Shown: in pieces, positions 24,564 through 35,867 of the stretch
Position numbering within the stretch: position 1 is the stretch's first letter
How the letters are laid out: each line of letters starts with the position of its first letter
Assembly (NCBI GenBank): GCA_947568535.1
Contig: CANOPF010000005.1
Location: 1 to 45,949 of the forward strand
Length of the DNA stretch: 45,949 nucleotides
Source of the DNA: an uncultured Clostridium sp.
GTDB lineage: Bacteria; Bacillota; Clostridia; TANB77; CAG-508
Reading direction: 5' to 3'
Made by a program: the position numbers and the translations under genes
Notes under the pieces: model-generated
Databases searched by the model: none
Told to the model about the DNA's origin: nothing
The model's input: the letters and a program-made list of their open reading frames with translations, nothing else

Positions 24564-27182
24564 ATGTCTGAAAACATAAACCCAGAAGAACAACAAAGAG
24601 TTCAAAACATGATAAATGAACTTGTAGAAAAAGCAAAAGTAGCATCGAAAGAATACCTAAAATTAGACCAAGAAACAGTAGATAATATTACCAAAGCTAT
24701 GTCAATGGCTGGATTAGAACATCATATGGAATTAGCTAAGATGGCTGTAGAAGAGACAGGAAGAGGAATTTATGAAGATAAAATAACAAAGAATATGTTT
24801 GCAACAGAATATGTATATCATAGTATTAAATACGAAAAAACAGTTGGAATTATCCATGAAAATGAAGAAGAAGACTATGTAGAAATAGCAGAGCCAGTAG
24901 GAATTATTGCAGGAGTAACACCTGTTACTAATCCAACATCTACAACTATGTTTAAATCTATTATTTCAGCAAAAACGAGAAATGTTATTATTTTTGGTTT
25001 TCATCCATCTGCACAAAAAAGTAGTAGTGAAGCAGCCAGAATGATGAGAGATGCAGCAATAGCAGCAGGAGCACCAGAAAACTGTATTTTATGGATTGAA
25101 GAGCCAAGTGTATTAGCCACTAGATTATTAATGAATCATCCAGATGTTAATTTGATTTTAGCTACAGGTGGAACAGGAATGGTAAAAGCAGCATACTCTT
25201 GTGGAAAGCCAGCGTTAGGTGTTGGACCAGGTAATGTACCATGTTATATCCATAAAAGCGCTAAACTTAGAACAACTGTAAATGACTTAGTTTTATCCAA
25301 AGCATTTGATCATGGAATGATATGTGCATCAGAACAGGCTGTTTTAGTGGATAGAGAAATCTATCAAGAGTTTGAAAGACTAATGAAAGAATCAGGTTGC
25401 TATTTTGTTAATCCAGAAGAAAAAGAAAAATTAGCATATAGCATGTTTGAATATAACGAGGAATATGGTTATAAATTAAAATCTCATGTACCAGGACAAT
25501 CACCTTATAAAATTGCCAAAGAAGCTGGATTTGAAGTACCAGAAGATACAAAAGTATTAGTTGTTTATGAAGAGGGAATAGGTAGAGATTATCCGTTTTC
25601 AAAAGAAAAACTAAGTCCAGTATTAACCTATTATATTGTAGAAGATGATGCAGAAGGTATTGATAAGGCAGAAAGACTACTAGAATTTGGAGGTCTTGGA
25701 CATTCAGCAGTCATTCATTCAGAAGATAAAGAAATAAACTTAAAATTTTCAAAAACAATGAAAGCAGGAAGAATTATTGTTAATTCTCCATCTACTCATG
25801 GAGCAATAGGTGATATTTATAATACCAATATGCCATCATTAACACTTGGATGTGGTTCATTTGGTGGAAATTCAACAACAGCTAATGTATCATCGGTGAA
25901 TCTAATTAATATTAAAAGAGTAGCGAAAAGGAGAGTTAATATGCAATGGTTTAAAATTCCAGAAAAAATATACTTTGAAGCTGGTTCGATACAGTATTTA
26001 GAAAAGATGCCAGATATTGAAAGAGCATTTATTGTAACCGATCAAGGTATGGTACAATTAGGATATGTAGATAAAATTTTATATCATTTAAGAAAAAGAC
26101 ATCAATATGTGCATTCCGAAATCTTTAGTGAAGTAGAATCTGATCCATCTTTTGAAACCGTAAAAAAAGGTGTAGAAGCAATGAAAAGTTTTAAACCAGA
26201 TGTAATCATTGCTATAGGTGGAGGAAGTCCAATTGATGCGGCAAAAGGCATGTGGTTATTTTATGAATATCCAGATGCAGATGTAGAAGGATTAAAATTG
26301 AAGTTTATGGATATTCGAAAACGTACCTATAAATTTCCAAAATTAGGGACCAAATGTAAAATGGTTGCGATTCCAACTACATCAGGAACTGGTTCAGAAG
26401 TAACTTCTTTTGCTGTTATTACTGACAAAGAGAAAAACAAAAAATATCCTTTAGCGGATTATGAATTAACCCCAGATGTAGCCATTATCGATCCAGACTT
26501 AGTAATGAGTTTACCAAAATCAGTAACAGCAGATACAGGAATGGATGTATTAACTCATGCAATAGAGGCATATGTATCCAACATGGCATCTGATTATACA
26601 GATGGTTTAGCAGAAAAAGCGATAGAAATAGTTATGCAATATTTAAAAGAAGCTTATGATAATGGAAATAATCGCTTAGCAAGAGAAAAAATGCATAATG
26701 CGAGTACATTAGCAGGAATGGCATTTACAAATGCATTTTTAGGAGTTAATCACTCAATTGCTCATAAAATTGGTGCAGAATTTCACTTACCACATGGAAG
26801 AATCAATGCTATTATCTTACCATATGTTATTCAATATAATGCTTCAAAACCAACAAAATTTGTATCTTTTCCCAAATATGAATATTTTATTGCTGATGAA
26901 AAATATTATCAATTGGCAAAAAAAATTGGTTTAAAAGCAGATACAAAAGAAGAGGGAATTGCTAGTTTGATTCAGAAAATCAAAGAATTAAATGAACATT
27001 TAGGGATTCCTCAATCATTAAAAGAAGCAGGAATACAAGAACAAGAATTTTTAGCTAAAGCAGATATGTTAGCAGATAGAGCTTTTGAAGACCAATGTAC
27101 AACTGCAAATCCAAGATTACCACTAGTAACTGAATTAAAGCAGATTTTATTAGATAGTTATTATGGAAAAGAAATAAGATAA
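24564..27182 (+). CDS. adhE: Bifunctional aldehyde-alcohol dehydrogenase
   Basis: 872 residues from ATG 24564, just after GAGGAGG (an upstream in-frame ATG at 24528 lies in the promoter). The N-terminal half is a CoA-acylating aldehyde dehydrogenase with the catalytic Cys in [16 protein letters not shown]. The C-terminal half is an iron-dependent alcohol dehydrogenase with the NAD motif [16 protein letters not shown] and metal ligands in [14 protein letters not shown] and [19 protein letters not shown]. It reduces acetyl-CoA to ethanol, re-oxidising NADH, and likely forms spirosomes. Full length. Pairs metabolically with pflB on the opposite strand. Confidence 0.97.
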   Translation: MSENINPEEQQRVQNMINELVEKAKVASKEYLKLDQETVDNITKAMSMAGLEHHMELAKMAVEETGRGIYEDKITKNMFATEYVYHSIKYEKTVGIIHENEEEDYVEIAEPVGIIAGVTPVTNPTSTTMFKSIISAKTRNVIIFGFHPSAQKSSSEAARMMRDAAIAAGAPENCILWIEEPSVLATRLLMNHPDVNLILATGGTGMVKAAYSCGKPALGVGPGNVPCYIHKSAKLRTTVNDLVLSKAFDHGMICASEQAVLVDREIYQEFERLMKESGCYFVNPEEKEKLAYSMFEYNEEYGYKLKSHVPGQSPYKIAKEAGFEVPEDTKVLVVYEEGIGRDYPFSKEKLSPVLTYYIVEDDAEGIDKAERLLEFGGLGHSAVIHSEDKEINLKFSKTMKAGRIIVNSPSTHGAIGDIYNTNMPSLTLGCGSFGGNSTTANVSSVNLINIKRVAKRRVNMQWFKIPEKIYFEAGSIQYLEKMPDIERAFIVTDQGMVQLGYVDKILYHLRKRHQYVHSEIFSEVESDPSFETVKKGVEAMKSFKPDVIIAIGGGSPIDAAKGMWLFYEYPDADVEGLKLKFMDIRKRTYKFPKLGTKCKMVAIPTTSGTGSEVTSFAVITDKEKNKKYPLADYELTPDVAIIDPDLVMSLPKSVTADTGMDVLTHAIEAYVSNMASDYTDGLAEKAIEIVMQYLKEAYDNGNNRLAREKMHNASTLAGMAFTNAFLGVNHSIAHKIGAEFHLPHGRINAIILPYVIQYNASKPTKFVSFPKYEYFIADEKYYQLAKKIGLKADTKEEGIASLIQKIKELNEHLGIPQSLKEAGIQEQEFLAKADMLADRAFEDQCTTANPRLPLVTELKQILLDSYYGKEIR

Positions 27183-27240
27183 AAATAGTATGTTTTTATC
27201 CAAATGGTAAGTTAAGAGATAGAGAATATAGAAAGTTGAT

Positions 27241-27283
27241 AAAAAACGAAGAAAGTTCCTTGTTGGTTCTTTCTTCGTTTTTT
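27241..27283. terminator. Convergent terminator between adhE and asnS
   Basis: 15-bp stem (27241-27255 with 27269-27283) with A6 and T6 ends, usable from both sides. Confidence 0.8.
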
Positions 27284-27294
27284 CATGGATATAG

Positions 27295-28686
27295 TTAAAA
27301 ATCACAATTTTTTGGTGTTCGAGGAAAAGGAATAACATCACGAATATTTTGCATACCAGTTAGGTACATGATTGCCCTCTCAAATCCTAAACCAAAACCA
27401 GCATGGTCACAACTACCATATTTTCTTAAATCAAGATACCAATGATAATTTTCAATTGGCATATTTAATTCGTGCATACGTTGTAGTAATTTATCATAAT
27501 TTTCTTCTCTTTGACTACCACCAATAATCTCACCAATACCAGGAACTAATAAATCGCTTGCTGCTACGGTTTTTCCATCTGGGTTTTGTTTCATATAAAA
27601 AGCTTTAATCTCTTTTGGATAATCGGTTACAAAAACGGGCTTTTTAAAAATATTTTCACATAGATATCTTTCATGTTCTGTTTGTAAATCAACACCCCAT
27701 GATACTTTATATTCAAATACGTCGTTGTATTTCTCTAATTCTTTCACAGCATCTGTATAAGTAATTCTTGCAAAGTCAGAATGAATGACATGATTTAATC
27801 GATCAAGCAAACTAGGATCAATAAATTGATTAAAGAATTGCATTTCTTCTGGACAGTGCTCTAAAACATAGGAGAAAATATATTTAATCATATCTTCTGC
27901 TAAATCCATGTCATCGGTTAAATCGGCAAAGCAAATTTCTGGTTCTACCATCCAAAATTCAGCAGCATGTTTTACAGTATTTGAGTTTTCTGCTCGAAAA
28001 GTAGGACCAAAAGTATAGACATTACAGAAACTTTGGGCAAACGTTTCTGCATTTAATTGTCCACTGACGGTTAGATGGGTAGGTTTTCCAAAGAAGTCCT
28101 GAGAAAAATCTATTTTTCCCTCTTTATTTCTAGGAATATTGTTTAAATCAAAACTATTTACCTGAAACATTTCTCCAGCACCTTCGGCATCACTTCCCGT
28201 AAGAATAGGCGTATTGACATAGACAAAATCTCTTTCTTGAAAAAATTTATGGATAGCATAAGCTAAAACACTCCTTACACGAAATACAGCATGAAAAGTA
28301 TTTGCTCTTGGGCGTAAATGAGAAATGGTTCTTAGATATTCAAAAGAATGTTTCTTCTTTTGAAGTGGATAATCGTTATCAGATAAGCTTTCAATTTCAA
28401 TATGATAAGCTTGAATTTCAAATGGTTGTTTTGCTTTTTCTGTTAAAATCAATTTTCCTTGTACTTTAACAGAAGAGCTAATGGTTAATTTACAGATATC
28501 AGCAAAATTGGCTAGATGATCATGAAACACAATCTGTACATTTTTAAAGAAAGTTCCATCATTTAATTCAAGAAAACCAAACGTTTTTGAATCTCTAACC
28601 GTTTTTACCCAACCTTCTAAAGTAATATTTTGATCAACGTATTCATTTGTATTTTGGTATAAATGTTTTATCGTTATTTTTTTCAT
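27295..28686 (-). CDS. asnS: Asparaginyl-tRNA synthetase
   Basis: 463 residues, ATG 28686 after GAGGAGG. Class IIb enzyme: N-terminal OB anticodon-binding domain ([24 protein letters not shown]), then the catalytic core with motif 2 [15 protein letters not shown], and motif 3 [29 protein letters not shown]. It charges tRNA-Asn. Complete, single gene, transcribed alone. No in-frame CGG. Confidence 0.95.
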   Translation of the reverse strand: MKKITIKHLYQNTNEYVDQNITLEGWVKTVRDSKTFGFLELNDGTFFKNVQIVFHDHLANFADICKLTISSSVKVQGKLILTEKAKQPFEIQAYHIEIESLSDNDYPLQKKKHSFEYLRTISHLRPRANTFHAVFRVRSVLAYAIHKFFQERDFVYVNTPILTGSDAEGAGEMFQVNSFDLNNIPRNKEGKIDFSQDFFGKPTHLTVSGQLNAETFAQSFCNVYTFGPTFRAENSNTVKHAAEFWMVEPEICFADLTDDMDLAEDMIKYIFSYVLEHCPEEMQFFNQFIDPSLLDRLNHVIHSDFARITYTDAVKELEKYNDVFEYKVSWGVDLQTEHERYLCENIFKKPVFVTDYPKEIKAFYMKQNPDGKTVAASDLLVPGIGEIIGGSQREENYDKLLQRMHELNMPIENYHWYLDLRKYGSCDHAGFGLGFERAIMYLTGMQNIRDVIPFPRTPKNCDF

Positions 28687-28929
28687 CGTTTTCCTCCTCA
28701 TTTTTATTTCTAGCCCTATTGCATTGTATCATAATATGACTTAGGACTAAAGTATAACTTTCCCATTTAATATGAACCTATTATATGATAATATACAAAA
28801 AATTTCAACTGTTAATATTTTTTTATTTTTACAACATTATTGAAATAAATGAAGACGATAAACTGTCTATTCACTTTTTACGTAAAGAAAACATAATATA
28901 TACAAATAAAAGTGAAAGGTGGTAGGAAA

Positions 28930-30189
28930 ATGTCAGAATACATAATTAAAGGAGGAAAAAAGGTAGAAGGGGAAGTAACAATTTCTGGTTCAAAAAATGC
29001 ATCTTTACCAATTATAGCGGCAAGTATACTTAATCAAGGTAAAACAATCTTGTATAATGTACCCAACATACACGATACACAGATGATGTATGAGATTTTA
29101 AAAAAATTGGGAGCTGAAGTAGTTAAAAAGAAAAACAAGGTAATTATTGATACAAGTAAAGTTTCAAATTATGAAATACCAGAGGATTTAATGAGACAAA
29201 TGCGTTCATCAGTTATATTTGTAGGTGCATTAGTAGGAAGACACAAAAAAGCAACATTTTCATATCCAGGAGGATGTGATATAGGAACCAGACCAATTGA
29301 CTTGCATTTAAAAGCATTTGAAAAATTAGGAATAAATATTAATAAAAACTATGGAAATATTACCTGTACTTGTGATAAAATAATAGGCGAAAAGATAGAC
29401 TTAGACTTTCCAAGTGTTGGAGCAACAGAAAATGCCATATTAGCAGCTGTTTTAGCTAATGGTAAAACAATTATAACCAATAGTGCAAGAGAACCAGAAA
29501 TAATGGATTTACAAAATCTATTAAATAAAATGGGAGCTAAAATAAAAGGAGCAGGAACAGATATTATTGAAATAGAAGGAGTAAAAAAACTAAAAGATGT
29601 AAGTTATAATATTATGCCAGATCGAATAGAAACAGGAACTTTCTTATGTATGGCAGCAATGACAGGAGGAAATATCAAAGTAAAGGGGATGAATATTGAC
29701 CATATTACGCCAGTTATTCATAAATTAGAAGAAACAGGTTGTAAGTTAGAAATAACAAAAAATGAGATACAAATACAAGCACCAAAAAGATTGAAGGCAG
29801 TAGATATAAAGACGATGCCATATCCAGGATTTCCGACCGATATGCAATCTATATTAGCAACAACCCTAACAGTAGCTAAAGGAACATCAGTCATTGTAGA
29901 GAATTTATTTGAAAACCGATACAAATATACGCAGGAGTTAATTCGCATGGGAGCTAAAATAACAGTAGAAGGAAAAACAGCAGTAATTAAGGGGGTAAGA
30001 AAACTATATGGAGCAAATGTAAAAGCAACTGACTTGCGAGGAGGAGCAGCCTTAGTCATGGCAGGAATATATGCAAAGGGAAGTACAAGAATTGAAAATA
30101 TCGAATATATTTTAAGAGGATATGAGAAATTTGATAAAAAACTGAAAAAATTAGGGGTAGATATTCAACTGATAAAAAGTGAGGGCTAA
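28930..30189 (+). CDS. murA: UDP-N-acetylglucosamine 1-carboxyvinyltransferase
   Basis: 419 residues. First committed step of peptidoglycan synthesis: transfer of enolpyruvate to UDP-GlcNAc. The SGSKNASLPIIAASIL start, the catalytic Cys in YPGGCDIGTRPIDLHLKAFE, and the RIETGTFLCMAAMTGG segment are all present. ATG 28930 with GAAAGGTGG upstream. First gene of the division cluster; ftsQ follows after 53 bases. CGA, CGT and CGC each encode conserved Arg here (PDRIETG, QMRSS, ELIRMG), showing these codons are normal. Confidence 0.95.
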   Translation: MSEYIIKGGKKVEGEVTISGSKNASLPIIAASILNQGKTILYNVPNIHDTQMMYEILKKLGAEVVKKKNKVIIDTSKVSNYEIPEDLMRQMRSSVIFVGALVGRHKKATFSYPGGCDIGTRPIDLHLKAFEKLGININKNYGNITCTCDKIIGEKIDLDFPSVGATENAILAAVLANGKTIITNSAREPEIMDLQNLLNKMGAKIKGAGTDIIEIEGVKKLKDVSYNIMPDRIETGTFLCMAAMTGGNIKVKGMNIDHITPVIHKLEETGCKLEITKNEIQIQAPKRLKAVDIKTMPYPGFPTDMQSILATTLTVAKGTSVIVENLFENRYKYTQELIRMGAKITVEGKTAVIKGVRKLYGANVKATDLRGGAALVMAGIYAKGSTRIENIEYILRGYEKFDKKLKKLGVDIQLIKSEG

Positions 30190-30242
30190 TAGAAAGCCCC
30201 TCCTTTTATAACAATTAACCAATAAATAAGGGGAGAAAAAAG

Positions 30243-31229
30243 ATGGCAAAGAAAGTAAAAGAGATTAACATGAATTTGTATTACATGCATCATGGACAAG
30301 ATGAGCAAATGAAAAAGAAAAAAGCAAAAGAAAGAGAAAAAAGAATTAGAGAAAATAAAGGTAGAAAAAAAGATGAGTTTGATATAGATACAGAAGCAGT
30401 AATACAAATGACCAATAAAAATAAAATAAAAAAAGAACAAGAACACAGAAAAAAAATCAAACAAGAAGAAATAAAAAGGAAAAGAAGGAACAAAAAGAAA
30501 AAATTAATGTTAAAAACGGTTTTGTTATTTAGTATAATAATAGGAGGAATAGCTTTTGCCCTTATTTCTCCCATCTTTGATATTAAAGAAATACAAGTGA
30601 TACATAATGAGCAAATCAGTGTGGAAACAATTATTAGTTTATCTCAGATAGAAGAAGGAGAAAATATTTTTCAATTTAACATTGCTGAAGCAATCCATAA
30701 AATAAAAGATAATGCCTATATAGAAAAAGTAAACATACATAGGAAAATTCCCAATACTATACAAATAGAAATAGAAGAAAGAACACATGATTATAGTGTA
30801 GACTTTATGGGAAAATATGCCTATATCAACAAACAAGGTTATATTTTATCAATAGCAGAAGAGAGTAAAGAGAAAATGATAATACAAGGAATTGAGACAC
30901 CAGAAGAACAAGTCATAGTAGGACAAAGACTAAATCAAAAAGATTTAGCTAAATTAGAAGACGTAATCAAAATTAAGAAAGCAGCAAAAGAATATAATTT
31001 AGAGGAAAAAATCACGAGTATGGATATAAAAAATCAAAGTGAATATACCTTATTTTTAGAAGAAGAAAATAAGAAAGTATATTTAGGAAATAATAGTAAT
31101 TTAAGCAACAAAATGTTGTATGTTAATGCAATAATTGAAGAAGAAAAAGGAAAAAAAGGAACTATTTTTGCTAATGGAGATTTGAACCATAAATTTAAAG
31201 TATATTTCAGAGAAAGCTTAGATGTTTGA
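30243..31229 (+). CDS. ftsQ: Cell-division protein FtsQ/DivIB
   Basis: 328 residues. A long, very basic cytoplasmic N-terminus (1-92, almost entirely Lys/Glu/Arg), one membrane segment (about 93-113), then the POTRA domain (IKEIQVIHNEQISVETIISLSQIEEGENIF ... NAYIEKVNIHRKIPNTIQIEIEER) and the beta domain. FtsQ bridges FtsB/FtsL in the divisome. Its place between murA and the DUF881 genes is the Firmicute arrangement. The basic tail is longer than in B. subtilis DivIB. Ends in TGA, confirming that TGA is a stop. Confidence 0.88.
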   Translation: MAKKVKEINMNLYYMHHGQDEQMKKKKAKEREKRIRENKGRKKDEFDIDTEAVIQMTNKNKIKKEQEHRKKIKQEEIKRKRRNKKKKLMLKTVLLFSIIIGGIAFALISPIFDIKEIQVIHNEQISVETIISLSQIEEGENIFQFNIAEAIHKIKDNAYIEKVNIHRKIPNTIQIEIEERTHDYSVDFMGKYAYINKQGYILSIAEESKEKMIIQGIETPEEQVIVGQRLNQKDLAKLEDVIKIKKAAKEYNLEEKITSMDIKNQSEYTLFLEEENKKVYLGNNSNLSNKMLYVNAIIEEEKGKKGTIFANGDLNHKFKVYFRESLDV

Positions 31230-31244
31230 TGAAAGGATAAGAAA

Positions 31245-31964
31245 ATGAGAAATAAAAAAATAATAAGTGCTGTTCTTGGACTGATGTGTTTTGCTTTAAC
31301 ACTAGGAATTTGTATACAATGGAAAACAGTTACAGGAACCAATTCAATTGCTGGAGAAAATAGTAGTAAGGATAATGAATTAAGAGCAAAAGTTTTGAGA
31401 TATAAAGAAAGATATGACAATAAATATAGAGAACTAGAAAGAGCAGAAGAAGAACTAGAAAAAGAAAGACAAAATTCAACAAAGAATAATCGTGAATTAG
31501 AACAAAAAGAAGAAAATATTAAAGAAGCGAATAAAATCATAGGAATGACAGAAGTAACAGGACCAGGAGTAATTGTGACATTGAGTGATAGTAAACGAGA
31601 TGCTAATACAGCATTAAATGCGAATGAGTTAGTAGTGCATGATGTAGATATATTAAGTGTAATTAATGAATTGAAAAATGCAGGAGCAGAAGCTATAGCT
31701 ATTAATAATCAAAGATTAACGCCTAATAGTGGAATCATATGTGGCGGAAATGTGATAGAGATTAATGGAGAAAAAGTAGGTGCACCATTTGAAATTAAAG
31801 CCATAGGGCTTCCAGAGCAATTAGCAGCACTATCTAGACCAGGAGGGTATTTAGAACTCCTAAAAGGAGCAACAGTAGGAGTAGAGTTAAAAAAATCTAA
31901 TGCCATAACCATTCCTAAATACACAGGTGTAATAACATATAAATATGCACAAAATATTAAATAG
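31245..31964 (+). CDS. DUF881 protein (YlxW/YlxX-like), first copy
   Basis: 239 residues: one N-terminal membrane segment (8-25), a coiled coil (about 45-100, KERYDNKYRELERAEEELEK), then the DUF881 domain beginning MTEVTGPGVIVTLSDSKRD and including LVVHDVDILSVINELKNAGAEAIAINNQRL. Family members lie between ftsQ/divIB and ftsA in Firmicutes; they are extracytoplasmic and of unclear role, perhaps modulating division or sporulation septation. 16 bases after ftsQ. Confidence 0.88.
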   Translation: MRNKKIISAVLGLMCFALTLGICIQWKTVTGTNSIAGENSSKDNELRAKVLRYKERYDNKYRELERAEEELEKERQNSTKNNRELEQKEENIKEANKIIGMTEVTGPGVIVTLSDSKRDANTALNANELVVHDVDILSVINELKNAGAEAIAINNQRLTPNSGIICGGNVIEINGEKVGAPFEIKAIGLPEQLAALSRPGGYLELLKGATVGVELKKSNAITIPKYTGVITYKYAQNIK

Positions 31965-31981
31965 AAAGATAGGAGAAAAAA

Positions 31982-32683
31982 GTGAAAGAAACGATTAAAA
32001 AAGGAAAAATTACCATAACAATTACTATGACCATAGCCTGTTTTGCACTTATTTTTGTCATGTCTATGCAATTTAAGATCGTGAACCAAACCGATATTAC
32101 CGACATTGAAAATATGAGAGAAACAGAATTACGAACAGAATTAGCGAATTGGAAAGCGAAATATGAAGAGACAGAAGCGAAATATGAAGAGATACAAGAA
32201 AAAGTAGAAGAATATAGACAAACAAAACAATCGAATGAAGAAACGGAAAAACTGGTCAATACAGAACTAGAGCAAGTTAATAAGATATTAGGAAAAACAG
32301 ATGTAGAAGGAGAAGGAATAGAGATCATTTTAAGAGATAGCCAAGAAACTGGAGTTATTCATTCTGACGACTTATTAATTATTGTTAATGCCTTAAAGTT
32401 AGCAGGAGCAGAAGCAATATCAATTAATGAAGAAAGAATAGTTAACATGTCAGACATTGTTACCATTAGTAATAAATTTATTAAAGTAAATGGACAAAGA
32501 GTTTTATCACCCTATATTATAAAAGCTATTGGAAATCAAACTTACTTAGAAAGTGCATTATTAGGGAATGGAGGAAGTATAGATGAATTAAAAAAATTAG
32601 GATATAATGTATCGATTAATCAAGTAAACAAGGTAAAAATATTGATGTACAAGGATGAAATAAAAACAAAATATATTGATTAG
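31982..32683 (+). CDS. DUF881 protein, second copy
   Basis: 233 residues, GTG start after AGGAG. Same plan as the preceding gene (membrane segment about 10-28, coiled coil with a repeated KYEETEAKYEE unit, DUF881 domain with GEGIEIILRDSQET and ALKLAGAEAISINEERI). It is a tandem paralogue at moderate identity, matching the ylxW/ylxX pair of Bacillus. Overlap-free, 17 bases after copy one. Confidence 0.88.
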   Translation: MKETIKKGKITITITMTIACFALIFVMSMQFKIVNQTDITDIENMRETELRTELANWKAKYEETEAKYEEIQEKVEEYRQTKQSNEETEKLVNTELEQVNKILGKTDVEGEGIEIILRDSQETGVIHSDDLLIIVNALKLAGAEAISINEERIVNMSDIVTISNKFIKVNGQRVLSPYIIKAIGNQTYLESALLGNGGSIDELKKLGYNVSINQVNKVKILMYKDEIKTKYID

Positions 32684-32694
32684 GAGGAAAAATA

Positions 32695-33069
32695 ATGATT
32701 ATTATTGCTATTATAATAGGTTGTATTTTAGGAGCAATTTTAGGAATGAATGCACCAATGATTTCTTATACATATTCAAGTTATTTGGCCATTGCCATTA
32801 TTGCTGCCTTAGATTCTGTATTTGGAGGAATTACATCAGTGATCAAGAAGAATTTTGACTTAAAAATCTTTATAACAGGATTTTTTGGTAATGCAATATT
32901 ATCGATTTTATTAACTATTTTAGGAGAAAAACTAAATGTAGATATCTATTTAGCAGCCATTGTTGTATTTGTAGGAAGAATGTTTACTAATTTAGGTATT
33001 ATTAGGAGATACTATGTAGATAAATGGTCAAATCGATGGGAGAAAAAGAAAGATACAGATAAAATATAG
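32695..33069 (+). CDS. sbp: Small basic membrane protein (DUF1290)
   Basis: 124 residues, three membrane segments, with the family's opening IIIGCILGAILGMNAPMISYTYSSYLAIAIIAALDSVFGGI. The conserved small basic protein lies between the ylxW/X genes and ftsA in Firmicutes. Basic C-terminal tail. AGGAGG 8 bases before the ATG. Function unknown, possibly divisome-related. Ends the murA-to-sbp transcription unit. Confidence 0.9.
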   Translation: MIIIAIIIGCILGAILGMNAPMISYTYSSYLAIAIIAALDSVFGGITSVIKKNFDLKIFITGFFGNAILSILLTILGEKLNVDIYLAAIVVFVGRMFTNLGIIRRYYVDKWSNRWEKKKDTDKI

Positions 33070-33194
33070 CCAAAAATTAAGAAGATGTTGTTATATATTG
33101 AGAAGAGAAGACAATACATAACAACATTTTAATTACATAAAAAAAATTATTACAGAAGTGTTACGAAAATATTACAAAAATATAACAATTTCTA

Positions 33195-33223
33195 TTGACA
33201 TTTGTCTAAAAATGTAATATATA
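33195..33223 (+). promoter_or_regulatory. ftsA-ftsZ promoter
   Basis: TTGACA (33195-33200), 17 bases, TATATA (33218-33223). Confidence 0.7.
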
Positions 33224-33263
33224 TACAGGTAGAAAAATTATACTGAAAAATGGAGGAATTAAC

Positions 33264-34493
33264 TTGGCAATAGGAGATATCATTGTAGGTATAGACGTAG
33301 GAACAAGTAAGGTTTGCACCGTTGTAGGAGAAGTCAATAACTTCGGACAAATTGAAATCATATGTAATACCTCATATAAATGTAATGGACTAAAGAAGGG
33401 TAAAATAATAAACGAAGAAGACATCAGTTTAAGTATAGCCAAAACAATAAAAGATGCCGAAGATGAAACAAATTTAAAAATTAATTCAGCCTATGTAACC
33501 ATTCCAGGAAAATATATCACAATTGTACAAAACAGTATAACCAAAGAGGTTAAAGATAAATATGCAGGAATATCCGTAAGAGATGTACAAAGTGCTATTA
33601 TACAAGTAAAAGATATTGAAATTCCAGAAGGAAAAACATTAATTGATATTGTTCCTGATAAAATAACATTAGAAAATGGAACAATTGTTACTGACCCAGT
33701 AGGAAATCTAAGTTCTAGTTTTACCATAAGTGCACAAGTCATTTTAGCAGATAAAGATTATGTAAGGCAACTAGGTGGTATATTTAAAAAAGCAGGATTA
33801 GAAATAGATGGAATTGTACCTATTACATTAGCAGAAAGGAATCTAATCTTAGATAAAAACGAATTACATGATAATGTGATGTTGTTAGATATTGGTGCAG
33901 GAAATACAGATATTGGTGTTTTTGAAGGATCAAGTTTTATTTATACTAATTCTATTCCACTCGGTGGAGATAATATTACCAGTGATATTGCCTTAGTATT
34001 AAATATAACGGAAGAAGAAGCAGATAAACTAAAACGACAATATGGATTAGCACTAAAATCGTTTATTGATAATGACAACGACATTGTGTTAAATACATCA
34101 AAAGATAATAACAAAAATAGGATAATCAAAAGTTCTGAATTAATTGAGATTATCGAAGCAAGAATTGAAGAAATATTTTCCATTGTAAACAGAGATATAA
34201 TGAGTCAAGGAATTAAACAAAAAATTAATAATGTTATTTTAACAGGACAAGGAATTATTAACATCAATAAAAGTGATGTAGCAGGAAAAATTAGTTTAAA
34301 TATTCCAGTTAAAATATCTACAGGAAGAGCAATTAGTACAGTAAAAACAGCATATAGAACCAGTTATGCACTAGTGAGATATATTGCAGCAAGACCATTT
34401 GCCAAAACCGTATCTAGTAGTATAGATACACAAAGAGACGAAAATTTTATCAAAAGTATCATGGAAAAAATAAAAGAATTTTTCTATTCTTAA
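33264..34493 (+). CDS. ftsA: Cell-division protein FtsA
   Basis: 409 residues, TTG start 7 bases after TGGAGG. Actin-like ATPase: phosphate 1 motif IVGIDVGTSKVCTVVGE, the FtsA-specific 1C subdomain (about 85-165), phosphate 2 MLLDIGAGNTDIGVFE and the adenosine motif. A C-terminal amphipathic membrane-targeting helix is visible at the end (SIMEKIKEFFYS). Anchors FtsZ to the membrane. ftsZ follows 94 bases on. Confidence 0.93.
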   Translation: MAIGDIIVGIDVGTSKVCTVVGEVNNFGQIEIICNTSYKCNGLKKGKIINEEDISLSIAKTIKDAEDETNLKINSAYVTIPGKYITIVQNSITKEVKDKYAGISVRDVQSAIIQVKDIEIPEGKTLIDIVPDKITLENGTIVTDPVGNLSSSFTISAQVILADKDYVRQLGGIFKKAGLEIDGIVPITLAERNLILDKNELHDNVMLLDIGAGNTDIGVFEGSSFIYTNSIPLGGDNITSDIALVLNITEEEADKLKRQYGLALKSFIDNDNDIVLNTSKDNNKNRIIKSSELIEIIEARIEEIFSIVNRDIMSQGIKQKINNVILTGQGIININKSDVAGKISLNIPVKISTGRAISTVKTAYRTSYALVRYIAARPFAKTVSSSIDTQRDENFIKSIMEKIKEFFYS

Positions 34494-34587
34494 ATTTAAG
34501 TTATTAATTTTAAGTTAGCCGATTGACAACGGAAAACTTAGGAAAACTATAGATAGATATAGAATATAAGGGAGGAAAAACTAAATT

Positions 34588-35709
34588 ATGGATTACAATG
34601 ATGATAGTAATAATATTACAATGATGGATGGGACTGCTACCATTAAAGTTATAGGTGTTGGAGGAGCAGGAAACAATGCCGTTAATAGAATGATTGAAAT
34701 GGGAATAAAGGGTGTAGATTTCATTGCCGTTAATACAGATAGACAAGCATTACAAACGTCAAAAGCAAGTACAAAAATTCAAATAGGAGAAAAAATAACA
34801 AGAGGATTAGGCGCTGGAGCTAATCCTGACATTGGTGCTCAATCAGCAGAAGAAAGTAAAGCTGAAATATCAGAAGTATTAAGAGGAGCAGATATGGTAT
34901 TTGTAACAGCAGGAATGGGTGGAGGAACTGGAACAGGTGCTGCACCAATTGTTGCTACTACAGCGAAAGAAATGGGAATACTAACAATAGGGGTGGTGAC
35001 TAAACCATTTACTTTTGAAGGAAAGAAAAGACTTTCACAAGCAGAAAGAGGAATTGAAAGCTTAAAAGGAAAAGTAGATACATTAGTTGTTATACCAAAT
35101 GATAAATTATTACAAATTATCGATAGAAAAACTTCTATTATTGAAGCTTTTAAAATGGCTGATGATATATTAAGACAAGGTGTACAAGGAATCTCAGATT
35201 TAATTGCTATACCAGGACTTGTCAACTTAGACTTTGCTGATGTAAAAACAATCATGTTAAATCAAGGAATGGCACATATGGGAGTAGGAAAAGCTTGTGG
35301 AGAAAACAGAGCAGAAGATGCAGCAAAAGAAGCAATTCAAAGTCCATTATTAGAAACATCAATCGAAGGAGCAAAAGGTGTTATTATTAATATTACTGGT
35401 GGAGAAGATTTAGGATTACATGAAGTAAATACAGCAGCAGAATTAGTACAAAGAAGTGTTGACCCAGAAGCCAATATTATTTTTGGTACAGTAACCGATC
35501 CCAATATGGCAGATGAAATTCAGATTACTGTTATTGCTACAGGATTTGAAAAAACTGAACCCATATCAAGTATTGGTGTAGATAATATTGTATCAAAAAC
35601 ATGGGAAAAGAAAATTAATTCCATACCTGTAAATACAGAAAACAATTCAGCACAAAATGACTTAGATATACCTTCTTTCTTAAGAAAGAATAAAAATAAA
35701 AATATGTAA
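34588..35709 (+). CDS. ftsZ: Cell-division GTPase FtsZ
   Basis: 373 residues. Tubulin-like GTPase: [23 protein letters not shown] signature [17 protein letters not shown]7 loop region [11 protein letters not shown], and the conserved C-terminal peptide DIPSFLRKN. Forms the Z ring. Complete. GGGAGG ribosome-binding site. Ends at a strong terminator. Confidence 0.97.
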   Translation: MDYNDDSNNITMMDGTATIKVIGVGGAGNNAVNRMIEMGIKGVDFIAVNTDRQALQTSKASTKIQIGEKITRGLGAGANPDIGAQSAEESKAEISEVLRGADMVFVTAGMGGGTGTGAAPIVATTAKEMGILTIGVVTKPFTFEGKKRLSQAERGIESLKGKVDTLVVIPNDKLLQIIDRKTSIIEAFKMADDILRQGVQGISDLIAIPGLVNLDFADVKTIMLNQGMAHMGVGKACGENRAEDAAKEAIQSPLLETSIEGAKGVIINITGGEDLGLHEVNTAAELVQRSVDPEANIIFGTVTDPNMADEIQITVIATGFEKTEPISSIGVDNIVSKTWEKKINSIPVNTENNSAQNDLDIPSFLRKNKNKNM

Positions 35710-35717
35710 AGTTTAAG

Positions 35718-35755
35718 AAAATAGGACTACAACAAAATGTAGTCTTATTTTGTTG
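35718..35755 (+). terminator. Terminator after ftsZ
   Basis: About a 13-bp stem around GGACTACA/TGTAGTCT followed by TATTTTG; one G-T pair. Confidence 0.7.
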
Positions 35756-35802
35756 TTTGTGGACGTTTAAGATATAGCGAAAAAACTCGATTATTTCTTT
35801 TT

Positions 35803-35849
35803 TTCGGCAATAAGAAAAGACAGTTTTTTTAGAAACAAAGGACTATAAT
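35803..35849 (+). promoter_or_regulatory. Likely Spo0A-controlled spoIIGA promoter
   Basis: TTCGGCA (35803-35809) is the complement of a Spo0A box (TGNCGAA). TATAAT lies at 35844-35849 with no good -35 at 17 bases, as expected of an activated promoter such as B. subtilis spoIIG. Confidence 0.5.
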
Positions 35850-35867
35850 AATCATACAGGTGATGGC

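Noticed and set aside
34839..35255. Long open frames opposite ftsZ, sigE and similar genes
   Set aside because: They are Ser/Ile/Phe-rich antisense shadows of AT-rich coding sequence with no start signals.
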